From Tubulanus polymorphus (taxonomy: Eukaryota > Nemertea > Palaeonemertea > Tubulaniformes > Tubulanidae), in NCBI RefSeq assembly GCF_964204645.1, contig NC_134027.1, positions 24,602,485 through 24,666,484 of the forward strand: 64,000 nucleotides of DNA, written 5' to 3'. The notes beneath the pieces are model-generated. The model ran no database searches, had not been told where the DNA came from, and saw nothing but the letters and a program-made list of their open reading frames with translations. Below, piece by piece: positions 24,495 through 37,324 of the stretch; within the stretch, counting starts at the first letter, position 1, and each line of letters starts with the position of its first letter. The position numbers were made by a program, and so were the translations under genes.

Positions 24495-25928
24495 TTTACC
24501 TAGCATTTGGATTTGGGAGGGGGTAGAGAAACCCAAAAAGGGGAAGTTCTATATGATATAACAATAACATTTGCAAAAAGAACACTTTCCAAGATTTCTT
24601 GAGGCAACTGCCCCTCCCCTACCCCGCTCTCTACGGCCCTGTAATGTGAAGTTGAGATCCGCAAACATGTCATTATCTAGTTTTTAGTTAGCATAATATC
24701 CCGATAACTGACAATCAGTTTTACTACTCATTTTGCCGAGCCATACGTGGATGTTTCTATCATTTATCAATATTGTTCATTTATTCTTGTTTTTACTAAT
24801 ACATCGATTTACAGAAATTATCGTTATATTAGAACGACTAATCGATTTTCCAAATAACACAAGGCTAGTTCATCCAGGGTCCTTTTAAAACCCGAGATAA
24901 CCCGATAACCCTATATCGCTTTAATTCGTTGCAGATATTCATTACGCTGATTTTTTGTAAGCATGTATTTGTTTTACCGCTAGTCTAGACTACTGACGGT
25001 CGGAGTTGAAAAGAAAACTTTAAATGAACATGATATTAGTATTAAATTTCACCAAATCTTTGTATCTTAATGACATATATCGGGTGGCCCGGAAAGTGAA
25101 GATAACATACAGTGAAACCTAGTGAATACGAATCTTGTGGGCAAAAATCAAATTGTCGTATTAAACGGTTTGTCGTATGACAAAAATCTTGATTGATATA
25201 AATATTCTAGCTGGAACATGCTAGAAACTAGTGTAATAAACGGATTTCGTATTAAACAGAATCATATTAACGAAGTTCAACTGTACAAGCTTTTTAACAA
25301 GCATTTCCCAGCAATAGAATGATTAAATTCATTCATATTTGCAACGAATGAAATTAGAATATCATCTTCCGACAGGTCCGCGGAAAGAGATCGCAAGCAA
25401 ATTGGAGCATTCTTCTCAAATTGATAAAAAAAATGTAATATATCATTTTGAATCATGAAGCTCAAATTGTACAGCTTCTTTTGCATTTTTGACACGCTAT
25501 TTTGAATTATGAGAACACGGTAAATAATTTGCAACCGATCTCGTAGATATTTTTGCGGGCTTTTTGACGATACCCTAAGGTTATGCTGTGAAAATCTTCG
25601 ATGAATTTGGCTATTCTATTGCCGATTGAATATATTGTAAAAAAACGCTTCTTTTTTTCTGGGGCACATAACAAAGAATATAAAACGTACAGAAATAAAA
25701 ACCAGAATTGTATACATTCATTGTACATAAAAAATCGCTTTGAAATAAACCCGTTTGCTGGTTCTTATGTATTTCTGTTAAAAGCATGACTTGTATTTTT
25801 AATCGAAAAACCATTGTTTCGTTACTAGAAGAGATGAATACGCATTTATACGATTATCACAAATAACTCGGTCCCATTAGGCCGGATTTACAAGGGAAAA
25901 ACGCCGGACGCCTTGACATGTTTGTAAT

Positions 25929-26049
<121 letters not shown>

Positions 26050-28105
26050 ATGCATCGACTCGCTACAAGCCATTTAATCAGTTTGATAAATGAGTTTGCG
26101 GTTTTTTCTTCAATTGCATTAGAGACAGTGATGGAAAACAGCAAAGACCAATTTTTTCAATTTGGAAGAACGCCACATCTTGAGATAATTGGTCGCAGAT
26201 TCTGCGATAATAAATATCCAAGGGCAATAGTTGCTAAAAAAAAAGTTAGAAGTTTTGATTGTCACTGGGTTTATCGACTGATCCATTCCATAGATCTGAA
26301 TTAAGTTTGAATATAGAGAGTTAATGTTAGTTCATTTTCAAATACTTTACTCTAAAAACAAGCCACTATGTACATTTTGAAATGTACATGACGTAATTTG
26401 GTACTATTTCAGGAAGGCTTCCCTGACATCGATTTCTGTACATAATTTTGGAGTTAAGATTTTGAATCCAACCAATTGAAAATGAGCTGATCTAAGCTGC
26501 TAACTATTTACAGCTGTTGTCGAACCAATAGCTGTTGTCGAACCGGTCAGGTAACGACAAACGATTTCAAAATGCCTCCCCCGCCCCGAATGGGTCATGT
26601 TTTACGAAGCTTAAGTTAATATAGTCAGTTACCACCAGTGGCAAGTACCTCTTATTTCTAATGACACGATAAAAACCAACCAAACCCTGAGAAGATTATT
26701 TTGGAATAGATTTTGTTAGCCAGCATTTTATAACTGGTCCCTGGTGGTGGTCAACCTATTGTGAACGCAGACTATATGCTAATAGTCAGATTTTACTCGT
26801 AAAAGTAGTTTGAAATAATTTATCTAAAGTCAGAACTGACTGAGCTGTTTCCATTGATACATAATAAAAACATTTTTAAACAAAACCTTGAACCGATTAC
26901 ACAGTTCCACGGAATAGTACTGTATTTACAACAGCAACAACAACAACAAAACCTGTTTTATTTCCTAAAACTGGCAAGAGGTTGTAAGTCACGTGACTAA
27001 CGAAGGGCCCCTGACAACGTGTCAAACATGATTTACAAACCAGTCCATTCGCAAACAAGTCAGCCGTAAAACGGGACGCTTCGTCGCATCCAACTCATTA
27101 TCTTATTACATCTATCTCGCAGAAAAAAGGTATGTATTGTCGTTTTTTTTTCGTGTTTTTTTAAGCGAATTTTTTCGCTTCTCATCGTATGGAAATTTCC
27201 TGCAAAGAATGAAATCCAGTAGTTTATTTGTCAACATCAATATGTACAAAATTAATGATGGTGATTGGAATAGAATACAAACAGCGAGGTGACAGAAGCC
27301 TGAGCTGAGCCATAGAAGCTGTATATTCAAAAGAATGTTCAGACACCTTGATACAAACATGAAAAAATTAAGGAAAAAATGAAAAAGGATGAAATAATGA
27401 AAAATTAAGATAGATTTATATCATGCAGAACTATATCTAACCGAATTAAAATTGTTTGATAATGTACATTAATCAAGTATTTACATCTCGAATTAATAGT
27501 TTTATTTTGTTCATATCAAAAACGTGGCGTCGAAAATCTCCTCTCAAGGTTTCGTCAGTTAAGCATTGATTTGATAATTGAAATTTTAAATCGTGCACTA
27601 AATCTCGCCTAACGCAGACGCGGCTAACTCTTTCGACTAAATCGGGTCTAATAAATGAAATCATTGTTTTGACTTCCTAACGTATTTTCATATCCTCAAC
27701 GCGGACTTCGATTAGCTCGGACCAATTTTGCCGGTCCAAATCAAGTCCGATGTTGATCTTAAAATAGGGATTGTCCCCATTATTTATTCATTTGGCTGGC
27801 AAATTTTGTTTGATTTTTCGATTGAGTGTCCCTTACAGACCCACCACACCTGCCGGGATCGAAACAGGGGGTTTTTAACTGTACGGTGAATTTGGTTGGA
27901 CGTATGAAATAAAAGTTTTTCGAGCAAGGGACTGCGGAGCTAATTGGAATTCAATTAAACACAAGTGAAAATTATCCCAGCAATGGGGACCTCGAGGGAC
28001 CGCCGGAAATTAGCGCCTAGAAACTGGAAACTTCTTTATCATGTGGCATTTTTGCATTTAAATCGAAGATATTCATCGAAAAAGCTCTAACGTTTCAGTT
28101 GAATC

Positions 28106-28414
28106 ATGTCTGACGGACCGAAAGACCATCTGATCTGGGCGATATTTATGCTGATACTATGTTGTTGGCCGTTCGGAATACCGGCGGTTGTATTCGCTGT
28201 CAAGACAAGAGAGGAGATCAGAGATGGAAACATGGAAAAAGCCGAAAAATGCTCGAAAAAGGCTAAAAAATGGTGCATCGTGGCTTTGGTGTTAGGAATT
28301 ATATTTCACCTTGGCTGGATTATCGCTGTAGCCGTGATAATGTCTGGACTTACTGCTTTCGGAGTAGCCGTCGGAAATGCAGCAAATGCAGCAGCAGCAG
28401 CAGCATCAGGGTAA
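28106..28414 (+). CDS. CD225/dispanin-family membrane protein 1
   Basis: A 102-residue protein of the dispanin (CD225) superfamily, which includes IFITM, PRRT and SynDIG proteins: small, palmitoylated membrane proteins with one intramembrane and one spanning helix. The first hydrophobic segment has the double cysteine of CCWPFGIPAVVFA, then a polar loop (REEIRDGNMEKA), the conserved SKKAKKW and a second helix. The N-terminus before the CD225 domain is only about ten residues, much shorter than gene 2. An acceptor (TTTCAG, 28096-28098) sits just before the ATG, so the 5' UTR is spliced. The Ala-rich end closes at TAA, but GTAAAC overlaps that stop, so an alternative spliced 3' end is possible. 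AATAAA at 29015 is a candidate poly(A) signal. Cellular function cannot be read from sequence. Confidence 0.85.
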   Translation: MSDGPKDHLIWAIFMLILCCWPFGIPAVVFAVKTREEIRDGNMEKAEKCSKKAKKWCIVALVLGIIFHLGWIIAVAVIMSGLTAFGVAVGNAANAAAAAASG

Positions 28415-31400
28415 ACTTGCGCTCTTTTTGATTAGGAGATTTGAAATCAATGCAATATATATGCGAACATCGTTGCAGTATCCGCATACAATTATAAAAC
28501 TTTAAGATAGGGACGAAGTAACAACGAAATTAATCTAAACTTTAAGTAAGAAAATGATGTTAACCGCTCCAACCCCCACAATATTGTCGACTATCAACAA
28601 AATCTACTTTACCGCCTTCAGCGATTTCTTGGAAACGAACTTCACCGTTGCAGAATAGCTATTCGTTATAACAAATAGCTCGTAGTTCGATATATCCACG
28701 CGCTATAGGGGATTATTGGAATCGACCTTGGTTGATCATTATAATCAATTATCAAGTTATAGTAATTAACAGGGGCGGATTCGAATGCATTTTTCATCGA
28801 ATATGAAAAGAAAATCATATCTACGATAAAATGCGCTCGGCCCCCCTCTGTTCAGATTTCTGGATCCGCACCTGATAAACGTATAAATGGAAAAAAAAAT
28901 ATTAAGTTACTTTTTTGTTTTGGATGTTATTTGAAGTTTGTAATAACCGACACATCGATATTTCCGAGGTTGTTGAGTGTTCTGCAATGCCTATTTTGTA
29001 TATAACCTTTGTTGAATAAACTCCCATCATTGCTTACTCGCTGCTGCAATCTACAGTAGAAGTTTATTTTTGATAGTTTTTTAAGACGTTTTATTAAATG
29101 AAATAAATATTCCATCAGTTTAATCAAGTCTATAAAACTTGTATTTTTAACCGGTCACGGTGTGGATTTCTTTTTTAAACCAAAAGCATACGACGCAGGG
29201 AAACACGGGAACATGTGACAGAAACATGCTTTCGAGCGTTTACGAGAAACATGAATCATGGATTCGGGAATGTTTCCAAGATCGTACATTGTAGCATTTT
29301 GTGTTTCTATGTTTCCTTGCGTTGTGCTTTTACGGCCTTCTAGATCGACGAATTTCAGACCGGCTTCAAACGCGATTTCTTAGTTCGACTATAGTTGTTG
29401 ATTGGAATTTAGTTACAAATCCATCATGATTGTTTCTTTTCCGACTTGAGGCCTTAAAATGAGCACTATAGGACTCGACGTTACGAATCTTAAGTCTCTC
29501 CCAGACGTCAGATCCATGCCTTATCCAAACAGACGTGTACATAAATGCAGGGTGATAGGAAATAAGCCGATTTATAAGGAGCCCGCAGCCGGTTTTGCGT
29601 CGTTTGGTACCAGGGATACCAAGGGATACCGGTAACCATTGGTATCTTAGTCAATAGATGAATAAACAACAAGCGATAATCATTGAGCATACGCGAGAAT
29701 AAAAAACACTATACGCCTGTATGCTGTAGCCGTTCGACAAGGTAAGTCTAATTCATCTTTCTATGTAAAACTGATAAGCGGGATGAAGCGGGACTCGTTA
29801 ACTCGTCGACCAGGGTCCCAGTTTCATTAAGAAATGCCCGCAGCTCGTGACTGACCGCTGTTTTTCTGTAGATCCCAGCAAAACACACTCTCCAAGCTTA
29901 ACCACACTAATCGCATAGTTCAACGTAATTCAATATAAGATTCGGTCTTACAATTTAAGATATAGGAATTTAAATTTACATCATATCATTTTCTCGAATG
30001 GCTGGGGTTTGATCTGTCAATTTTCGGGAATTCGAAGGCAGTTCCACCCATCAAAATCGTTTGAATATAGTAGGTCTAGAAATTGAACTCGACAACAGCC
30101 GCCGTGTTCTGTATTAATATGATATCTATGTCTCTCTCTTGAATCTGACGACGCAACAGTGCTGGACAAAGAAAACTGCGTTAGCATGTTTTTGCACTGT
30201 GTCACTTCAGTACGTTCTATTTATATACGTTGCTATGTTGGCAACGGTAACAAACATGGTAACGATTGAAATACACAAGGCCAAACCCCAAACAAGATTG
30301 AATGAATACATAGGCCGTTCATATCTAAAATGTGAATAACCTAATCGCGCTATTTTATGAAATTGTCATATTATATTATGTATTGGAACGTTCGTTCACG
30401 TTGCCTGATTGAAACGAAAGACCTCAAAAAAACATTGTAGATCAATAAAGTCATCTACTGAAATATCTTCAACGGTACAGATTTAAGATTTATTAATTTA
30501 TTGCTCCAGAAATCATACGATTTACAGTTATACAAATACAGTTACTCCAGTAAAATTTACAATATACAGTAACAATATAGAGTTCGCACAATTAATACAG
30601 AGGCCGATAGTATCAATTAAATATCCACGTCCTCATTAGGTTTTCATTACAAACATATTATGTACTATAAAACCGTACTGTAATTATGTTAAAATCAATA
30701 TTGTCTTTATCTCTTTAATCCTAACCGTTCACTTCACTCAGCACTGGTCATTTGGGCTTTCTTCTACTGACGTCTGGCCATTGTCGATATAAATTCACGC
30801 CCCTCTATCCCTCACTCTCTTTCTCTTTGGCTCTCGTTTCGATAATGATCGAATCAAGCCCTCAATTATTACAATATCGTTTGAGTTTGGTGTCTTTCTG
30901 AGCTGGTATCAATATCATTATACACGCAATTAACACGTGTGTGCACAGATATGGCTAGATGAGGCCATGTGCCTTTTTCATAAATACTGTAGCTTCCTTA
31001 AGATGTTTGGGTCCTGTGATGTAAAAAGATTCATGAAGTTACCTACAATGCCACAAAAGCAAACGGAAGAAATCATAACCATAATCACATAATTCATAAC
31101 GCGTAATACAGAATAGCTAATACATAATACATAATGCATAATACACAATACTGTATTTTGGATGTACGAAACCCGGAGATAATTAAAAAAATCACACATA
31201 GGTATTTGAAAGCATTCTTTTTGCTACGCGTAATTCTCGTTCTGTGTCTTACTTACTTCATGCCTCGAAAACCGCTAACTACGTCCATTAATACTGATAC
31301 AGAAATCTGCTCAATTTACTACTTCTCTCACGAATAAAAACCCCGTTTTTTGTCATACCTTCACAGCTGATGACGATCTCTATAAGGAGAGATTTTGAAG

Positions 31401-31544
31401 CGTCGCATCATTTTTATTTTGCTTTTTGGCAAATAACATCTGTTTTCAATCTTTAAATATCATTCGAATATCTGACGCCTCTGATTTCATATTATTTATT
31501 TGTTTTTTTTTTCAATTATCTTTTAAACATACAGCTTCGAGAAA
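28415..31544. other. Intergenic region between the dispanin genes
   Basis: It includes the presumed 3' UTR of gene 1 (to about 29030), a MITE (29180-29340) and, near 31367, a motif like the hammerhead-like core at 422 (CTGATGA, a stem, then GAAGCGTC). No coding exon is seen. Confidence 0.5.
29180..29340. mobile_element. GACGCAGGGAAAC-family MITE, copy 3
   Basis: AAAAGCATACGACGCAGGGA on the left and TCCTTGCGTTGTGCTTTT on the right form terminal inverted repeats. The interior carries ACAGAAACATG and CGAGAAACATG phrases like copies 1 and 2. Confidence 0.65.
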
Positions 31545-32565
31545 ATGGGTAAGTTTACAATCTAGTCGTTTTAATTTCCATTGGCATATCACCAGAACTT
31601 GTCTAAGGGGTCACGAATTTGTGAGGAGTGGGAGTCCGAGCGCCGAAGCTTCGATTCGATCCAGTAGTGGGATCACCCAAACGAAATTTTGGAAATAATA
31701 AGCCAATCAATAATAATCAAGCCAAGAGAATGTAGACATAAGTCAGACAAAAACTTCAATTTCAAAAAGGGGGCGTGTGCATCCACTGTCCGCAACTGCC
31801 GGTGACCCCCGTGACTCCCGGAAAAAAACACTTTTAAGTAGTATTGTATAGTCCTCATGTTTCTTGTCTATCTATGTATTGTCGTAATTCTAAAAGCGAT
31901 CGATGTGTCGATTTTTATTTTTTGCGCTTTCGATATTAAATCGAATCTTGTTTGCAGTTTACTGAAGACAATTTCCGAGTTTTGGCGAACGAACTAAAAG
32001 AGGTATACATGGCGTTACTAGCTTTTACTTTATGCGATGATTTTAACTGATTTCAGATGAAAAACCTCCCGGATACGCGGGTAGTCCTACTCCGCACGGA
32101 GAGCCAGCACCGCCCGGACAACCGTACGGACAACCGCCACCACCCGGACAACCGTACGGACAGCCACCACCGCCCGGACAACCGTACGGACAGCAACCAC
32201 CACCTACGGGAGGTTACGGGGCGTTCGCGGCACAGCCAGCTACTACCGTCGTTGTCCAACCGGCCATAATTAACGACCCTCCAAACGACTACCTTATCTG
32301 TTCGATACTCGCGTTGATCTTTTGCTGTTGGTGTTTCGCTATCCCGGCTGTAATACACGCCTGTAGCAGCCGAGATGCGGCCAGAGCGGGCGATCTGAAC
32401 GGCGCTTTACACAACTCGTCAAAGGCCAAAACCTGGATGATCGTGTCGCTGGTGACGGGCATTCTGTTGCATCTCATCTGGTTCATCGTCGTCATACTAG
32501 TCTTTGTAGTGGGAGTCGGTATCGCATCTGCGGCCAACGACTTAAGTAAAAGCATTAATGGTTAA
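31545..32565 (+). CDS. Proline-rich CD225/dispanin-family protein 2
   Basis: Two coding exons: 31545-31548 (ATG plus one base, donor GTAAGT) and 32057-32565 (acceptor TTTCAG). The split codon makes MDEKPPGY, giving 170 residues. The N-terminal half is a proline/glycine-rich cytosolic segment with three near-identical PPGQPYGQ-type repeats. The C-terminal half is a CD225 domain: FCCWCFAIPAVIHA with palmitoylation-type cysteines, the loop RDAARAGDLNGA, SSKAKTW and a second helix. This proline-rich plus CD225 layout is typical of invertebrate dispanins. AATAAA at 32925-32930 fits its 3' end. It is probably a tandem relative of the gene at 28106, same strand and 3.1 kb away. Confidence 0.88.
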
Positions 32566-34055
32566 ACGACGAAGAGGAATATCAATCGAGTCCTGCCTTT
32601 TTGAGAAATTCGTGTACATCAATGGAACACGTACTTTATCCGGCCACTTCTAATTAACTACCTCTTTCTACAACGATTTATGCATGAAAAGGAATTTGGA
32701 TTAATTCTGATTTGGAATTTATGTGGTTGTTTTGAATTCGCCGAAATGTCATACAGTCGTTTCTTCTTCGTCCGTTGTGACTACCGTCCAAGTGCACGTT
32801 AGTTCCGATTTACATATTTTCTGTTCACAACTTCGAGACTGCTTTTATAAACCAGTTTAACCGTTAACTATAGATCCAAAACCGAAGCGAAGATAAAGAT
32901 AGCACCGTCCGGGAGTGATTCGATAATAAACGATTATAGATTACTTGACTGTATATCACATTACGTACTTTATTTGACAACAATTAAGAAATTGATGGAA
33001 AAAATAAATCAGAACCCTGTAATAATCGTAAACCGCAGATACAGCGCACATTGATTTAAATGTCCAGAACACATTGGATATATCATACTTTGCTTAAGTA
33101 TCTCAATAATACTGTTTGTCACCTGAGTTTGTGAGAGGCCCCAAAATCGAGCCTTGCGGTACTCCACATTCAACAGCATTATCGTTTGAGAAAGATTATT
33201 ATACTTCACATACATTTCACATTGTGTTAGAACTGGCAATATCCCGAACACCGTCCAGGATACCTTTCGTACCAGAATTACTTTTGAAACATATTGAATC
33301 GAGGAAAAATAAATATATATACATATCATATCACATCATCGTATCAGGACTAAATCTAATAGAACAATACGAACTATTTTTAACATCACAGTAGAAAATG
33401 TTGAAAATGTAGTTAGAGACAAGACAATGTATGAGTATTATTTAAGTAAAGTCATAAGTTCGTTAACGCCGTTTTTAATACCGTTGCTCGCTTGACGAGC
33501 ACAAATTTGCCAAATCTAACTCAATTTCAATGAAAATATGCCATTCATTGTGACGCTGCCATTTTCAGTTATAACGCCATGTTTTCCACTCATTCCAACA
33601 TTGAGTTATCACAAATAACGCTGCCTGTAGTTATTGGCGATGTAAGATTTGAGGTCTTCAGAGACCGCGTATGGTCGATTTGAATTATGCAAACCAAATT
33701 CTATTGAGAAAAATATGGTGCAATCATTTGGGATAAAAAGACTTCTGTGTTTGATTATTTTGAAGAAAAAAATGTCCTTTTACAGGAAGTTACTCATTTA
33801 CCCGATGTAGTTGATGTGCACTCTAGTTGTGAAAGATCCAAATCTAGTTAACTTTCAAAGTACTAACTATCTGTCCGTTTAACTGATTTGAAAAAAAACC
33901 GTGCATGATTTTTTGGTTATGCTAATTTTCATACCTATTGATTCGTAAGGTGTTTTAGAATATCGAACAATATCTCCTTCTAGAAATACACTAAAACATT
34001 AGCGATTTAACCCTATTGAAAATATACACAATAATCGATGACGTATATCAGATAT
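32566..34055. other. Convergent intergenic region
   Basis: It holds the 3' UTR of dispanin 2 and presumably the 3' UTR of the minus-strand GPCR. AT-rich; no further gene or clear repeat seen. Confidence 0.5.
32925..32930 (+). terminator. Candidate poly(A) signal for dispanin 2
   Basis: Canonical AATAAA 360 bp after the stop codon, on the coding strand, with GT-rich sequence nearby. Confidence 0.5.
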
Positions 34056-35033
34056 CTATTTACGTGTACACAATTCGCGGACGCATTTTCGGAACTCGGC
34101 GCCGATCAGATACAAGTAGAAATTGACGGCATAGTTGATCATCATGATGCACACTGCAGCGTGGTGAAACTTGCTCAATTGAGGAATCTCGTCGATCGAC
34201 GCCAGTCCTAGCATGATAGTTACGATCGCAATCGGTATATTCACCAATATAAAGGTCGTCGTGACCGTCAAAAGCATATTCGTCACTTTAGTACTCGACG
34301 CGTTCTTAGCCGACATTTTCGAGCGTTTTAACACGACTACGATGATCAAGTTGAACAAGATGACGCCGCTTATCGGAATGTAACAGGCCATGACCGTAGC
34401 CGTGTTGTAGTGATCCGGCAACGGTACGGCCGTCGCCAGATAGCAGCCGTCCCCGGACCAAAATTCGATGTACAACATCAAGTAGATCGTAGAACCCCAG
34501 ACGATAACGAACGTGGCTAGAGAAATGATCGTGGCGGTTTTACGACTCGCGATGAAGCGGGCGGCGAACGGCAACGAGACCACGATGGCTCGTTCGAGCG
34601 ATAAAGCGCATACCAACCACGCGCTGTAGGTCAGACAACTATGCAGGAAGTACTCGCTCACTTTGCAGCCCCATCTTTCGGTGAAAATGATCGGTAACGG
34701 TTTGCCGGCCACTAGGGCGACCCGGTTGACCCAGATCATGACGCTGCCGCTCAGACAGCCCATGTCGGACACGGCCAGGAACAGTAAATACACGCTGTAG
34801 GAATGCTTCTTCATCGACGTACAAGTCATCGTTAGGAATGACAGCGTATTACCGACGGCGCCGAATACGAATATGATTCCGAACAAAATCACTAACACCC
34901 ATTGTAGCCACATCGGGATGTGGTCCTTAGCCCGCATTTCTATCATATAAGTCCAAAATTCCAAATGTTGAAAGTCGGCCGGCGGGATAGGGCCGAAACC
35001 TCCAGAAGCGTTGGTGCTATGGTTGCTATTCAT
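34056..35033 (-). CDS. Rhodopsin-family GPCR (peptide-receptor-like), intronless
   Basis: A 325-residue seven-transmembrane receptor in one exon. Visible family marks: N-glycosylation sequons near the start (NHS, NAS), GN in TM1 (AVGNTLSFL), LAVSD in TM2, a TM3 cysteine (WGCKV) with a partner in loop 2 (GDGCYL), SLERAIV in place of the DRY motif, and NYAVNFYLYL in TM7 where NPxxY is usual. The tail is short (about 15 residues after TM7) with two cysteines. ERA and NFxxY variants are common in invertebrate peptide receptors of FMRFamide-receptor-like type, but ligand and G-protein cannot be read from sequence. The start is the first ATG of the frame and gives a normal N-terminus. Confidence 0.92.
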   Translation of the reverse strand: MNSNHSTNASGGFGPIPPADFQHLEFWTYMIEMRAKDHIPMWLQWVLVILFGIIFVFGAVGNTLSFLTMTCTSMKKHSYSVYLLFLAVSDMGCLSGSVMIWVNRVALVAGKPLPIIFTERWGCKVSEYFLHSCLTYSAWLVCALSLERAIVVSLPFAARFIASRKTATIISLATFVIVWGSTIYLMLYIEFWSGDGCYLATAVPLPDHYNTATVMACYIPISGVILFNLIIVVVLKRSKMSAKNASSTKVTNMLLTVTTTFILVNIPIAIVTIMLGLASIDEIPQLSKFHHAAVCIMMINYAVNFYLYLIGAEFRKCVRELCTRK

Positions 35034-37324
35034 CTTGGTTTGCTTTTAGATTCAGTCTCACCTTAGTTGATAGTCAAAGATATACTAAAAACCGCAAAGC
35101 CGTGATAGTATTATTCCCTGAATTAATTAGGTTCGTAAGTTCGTTAATTCGGGAATTTGTAAACCAACGGACTCGATTTACGCCGCGAAAGAGATGTGTA
35201 TCCCTTGAATGATGCAATAGTTTATGTTCGGAGGTATATATACCAACAACCAACAAAGCGGCGATAATAACCGCGACTTCTACATCAGTCCGGAAAGTGA
35301 AATTATGAATTCACCACAGTTGCCGAGGTATTTATATTGCGAACACTTACGCATCGGGTAACGATTCTGTAAAGTTCAAGTGGAGTGAAATTTCACAGAG
35401 TCAATTTAGCAGTTGTAATATATGGTTAATTTATTTGTTTACTGCCCGTTGAGGTCTTTCGATGGATATCGACCGGTTCGATTAACCGACGGGGTTTGAC
35501 CGTAATATCAATTACAATACGGTTAATTTCCTAACTCTATGACTGTAAACTGAGACTGTTCTGTGTTCTGGCTGTAAGGGGCGGCGGTGTTCCTTTCACC
35601 AAACCTCAAACCACGAAATTACGAATCGACTTAACGGGGGCACGTGATCTGGCAGGGCGGATTCAAGGGGATGTGCAGGGATGCGCCCCTTAAAAATGTC
35701 CGAGTTGCCCTGAAACCTCACCAGCATTCACGGTTTTGTAGTTTTTTAGTGCAGTTCGTGACTGCGGATTGTAATTGAACGGACTTCTGTGCCCGAGGTG
35801 ACCAGAGAGAAGCTTAATGAGAAGGAAAGCATGCCGATTCGAATTATGTAACGATTTTTAAAGAAGCGATGTTTGAGAATACTGCGAGTGCAGTATCGCG
35901 AAATGCCATCATGTTCGAATCCAAGTCTTGCGCGCAATATCGTAGTCCAAATTCTCAGTCGCTTTCGATCCTTGACTGTGCAAAATATTTTCAAACACCC
36001 CGCCCGTAAATCCAGAAAAATAACAAACAAATACAACACGAGGAAATACTTTTCTAGTAGTTTTATTTCAAATTTTAAAATGGAATGGATGATAAAAGGT
36101 GTGGTCCAAAACCATATTTTACAGAGAAAGTCAGTTGTGCTTAGAATTGACGGTTGACGAAAGTCACCCCTTTAAAGTAACCCTAACCCTTTATATGAGA
36201 CATTCTGTATATACATCAAAGCCAAGTCTGACTGCGGCAGGAAATGCCCACTATCTGCCCCAAATAATATTTTTATCTAATCCAACCCGGGCTACTGCGA
36301 GCTCTATGACACATTTCACTGCGAGCTCACATCATTTTGATTCGTGTAGTTATGGATTCCAGCGGACACAACAAGTGTCACAAAATATTTTACCTAATTC
36401 AGAATAGTTGGATTTTCTTTATTAATATCGCAGATAGTGATTTCAGTTATTCCCGTTACCAGGACGGAGACTAAATGACTTGCCATAACCATTCGCTACG
36501 CAACCTTTTCAAGGAAAAATGTATCTATTCCTCTAGCACCAAAAAATGCAGAAGCTACTGATTAACCCGCGTTGTTACAAGAAACTAACAGCGAATGGAG
36601 AGTTTAAGTAGCTGTATAATTATGCTTTTATGTTATCGCTCTTGTTCATACCTTTGGCTACACTTATTTTCCTCACAGATTCAACGACTCATTACTACTA
36701 GACTTAGCCGCGATCGCACGAGCGTGTTTGGCTAACCGTTCACGCGGGAGCCAAGTGGGCCCGGGCCTGTTTGACCAGGTACAAATTGGCCACGACCAAA
36801 AACCGTCAGACCATACTCGAGCCAAACTTAAGCAGGGGTCAAATTAAGGCGCACGAATGCCAACTGGTTCCGGAAGTAGCTCACTTTGTCACGGCATCGT
36901 GTAGTAACGAGTTAGCGTGTGGTTTGCGTGTGAGAGCGCTAGTTTTTTGGCACTATACCAAATTTGACTCGGGTCTGCTTGTGGACATTTTGTCCCGGGC
37001 CAAATCATCCTCGTGTGATCGCGGTTACAGAGTTTCTGGAAACGACTTAAACAGTCACCCATGGCACAGTTTCACAAAATTTTTGGTGTAATCGCCATTG
37101 GTTACTTCATGTTTTCAATGGGGACAACAACAATTCAAATCTCACCGTTTTAGGTTTAAACTTTTTCGTGAAACTGGGCCCCAAGAATTTGGCACCTAAG
37201 TGAGGAAAGTGCCCTCTGAGTCAGTAGTTAACAGTACCGGACAATTTTACGAAATCTAAGTTATTTGATATGTCGTTAAAAATGTCGTTAAAAATGGAAG
37301 AAAACATTCATTTGTTCATCTAAT
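35034..37324. other. Intergenic region
   Basis: Presumed 5' flank of the GPCR and 3' flank of NUDT16. No domain-bearing exon, tandem repeat or clear mobile element recognised. Confidence 0.5.

Noticed and set aside
31958-32002. Candidate middle exon of dispanin 2 (TTTGCAG before, GTATAC after)
   Set aside because: Joining it to ATGG gives a stop at the third codon, while joining ATGG directly to 32057 gives an intact frame.
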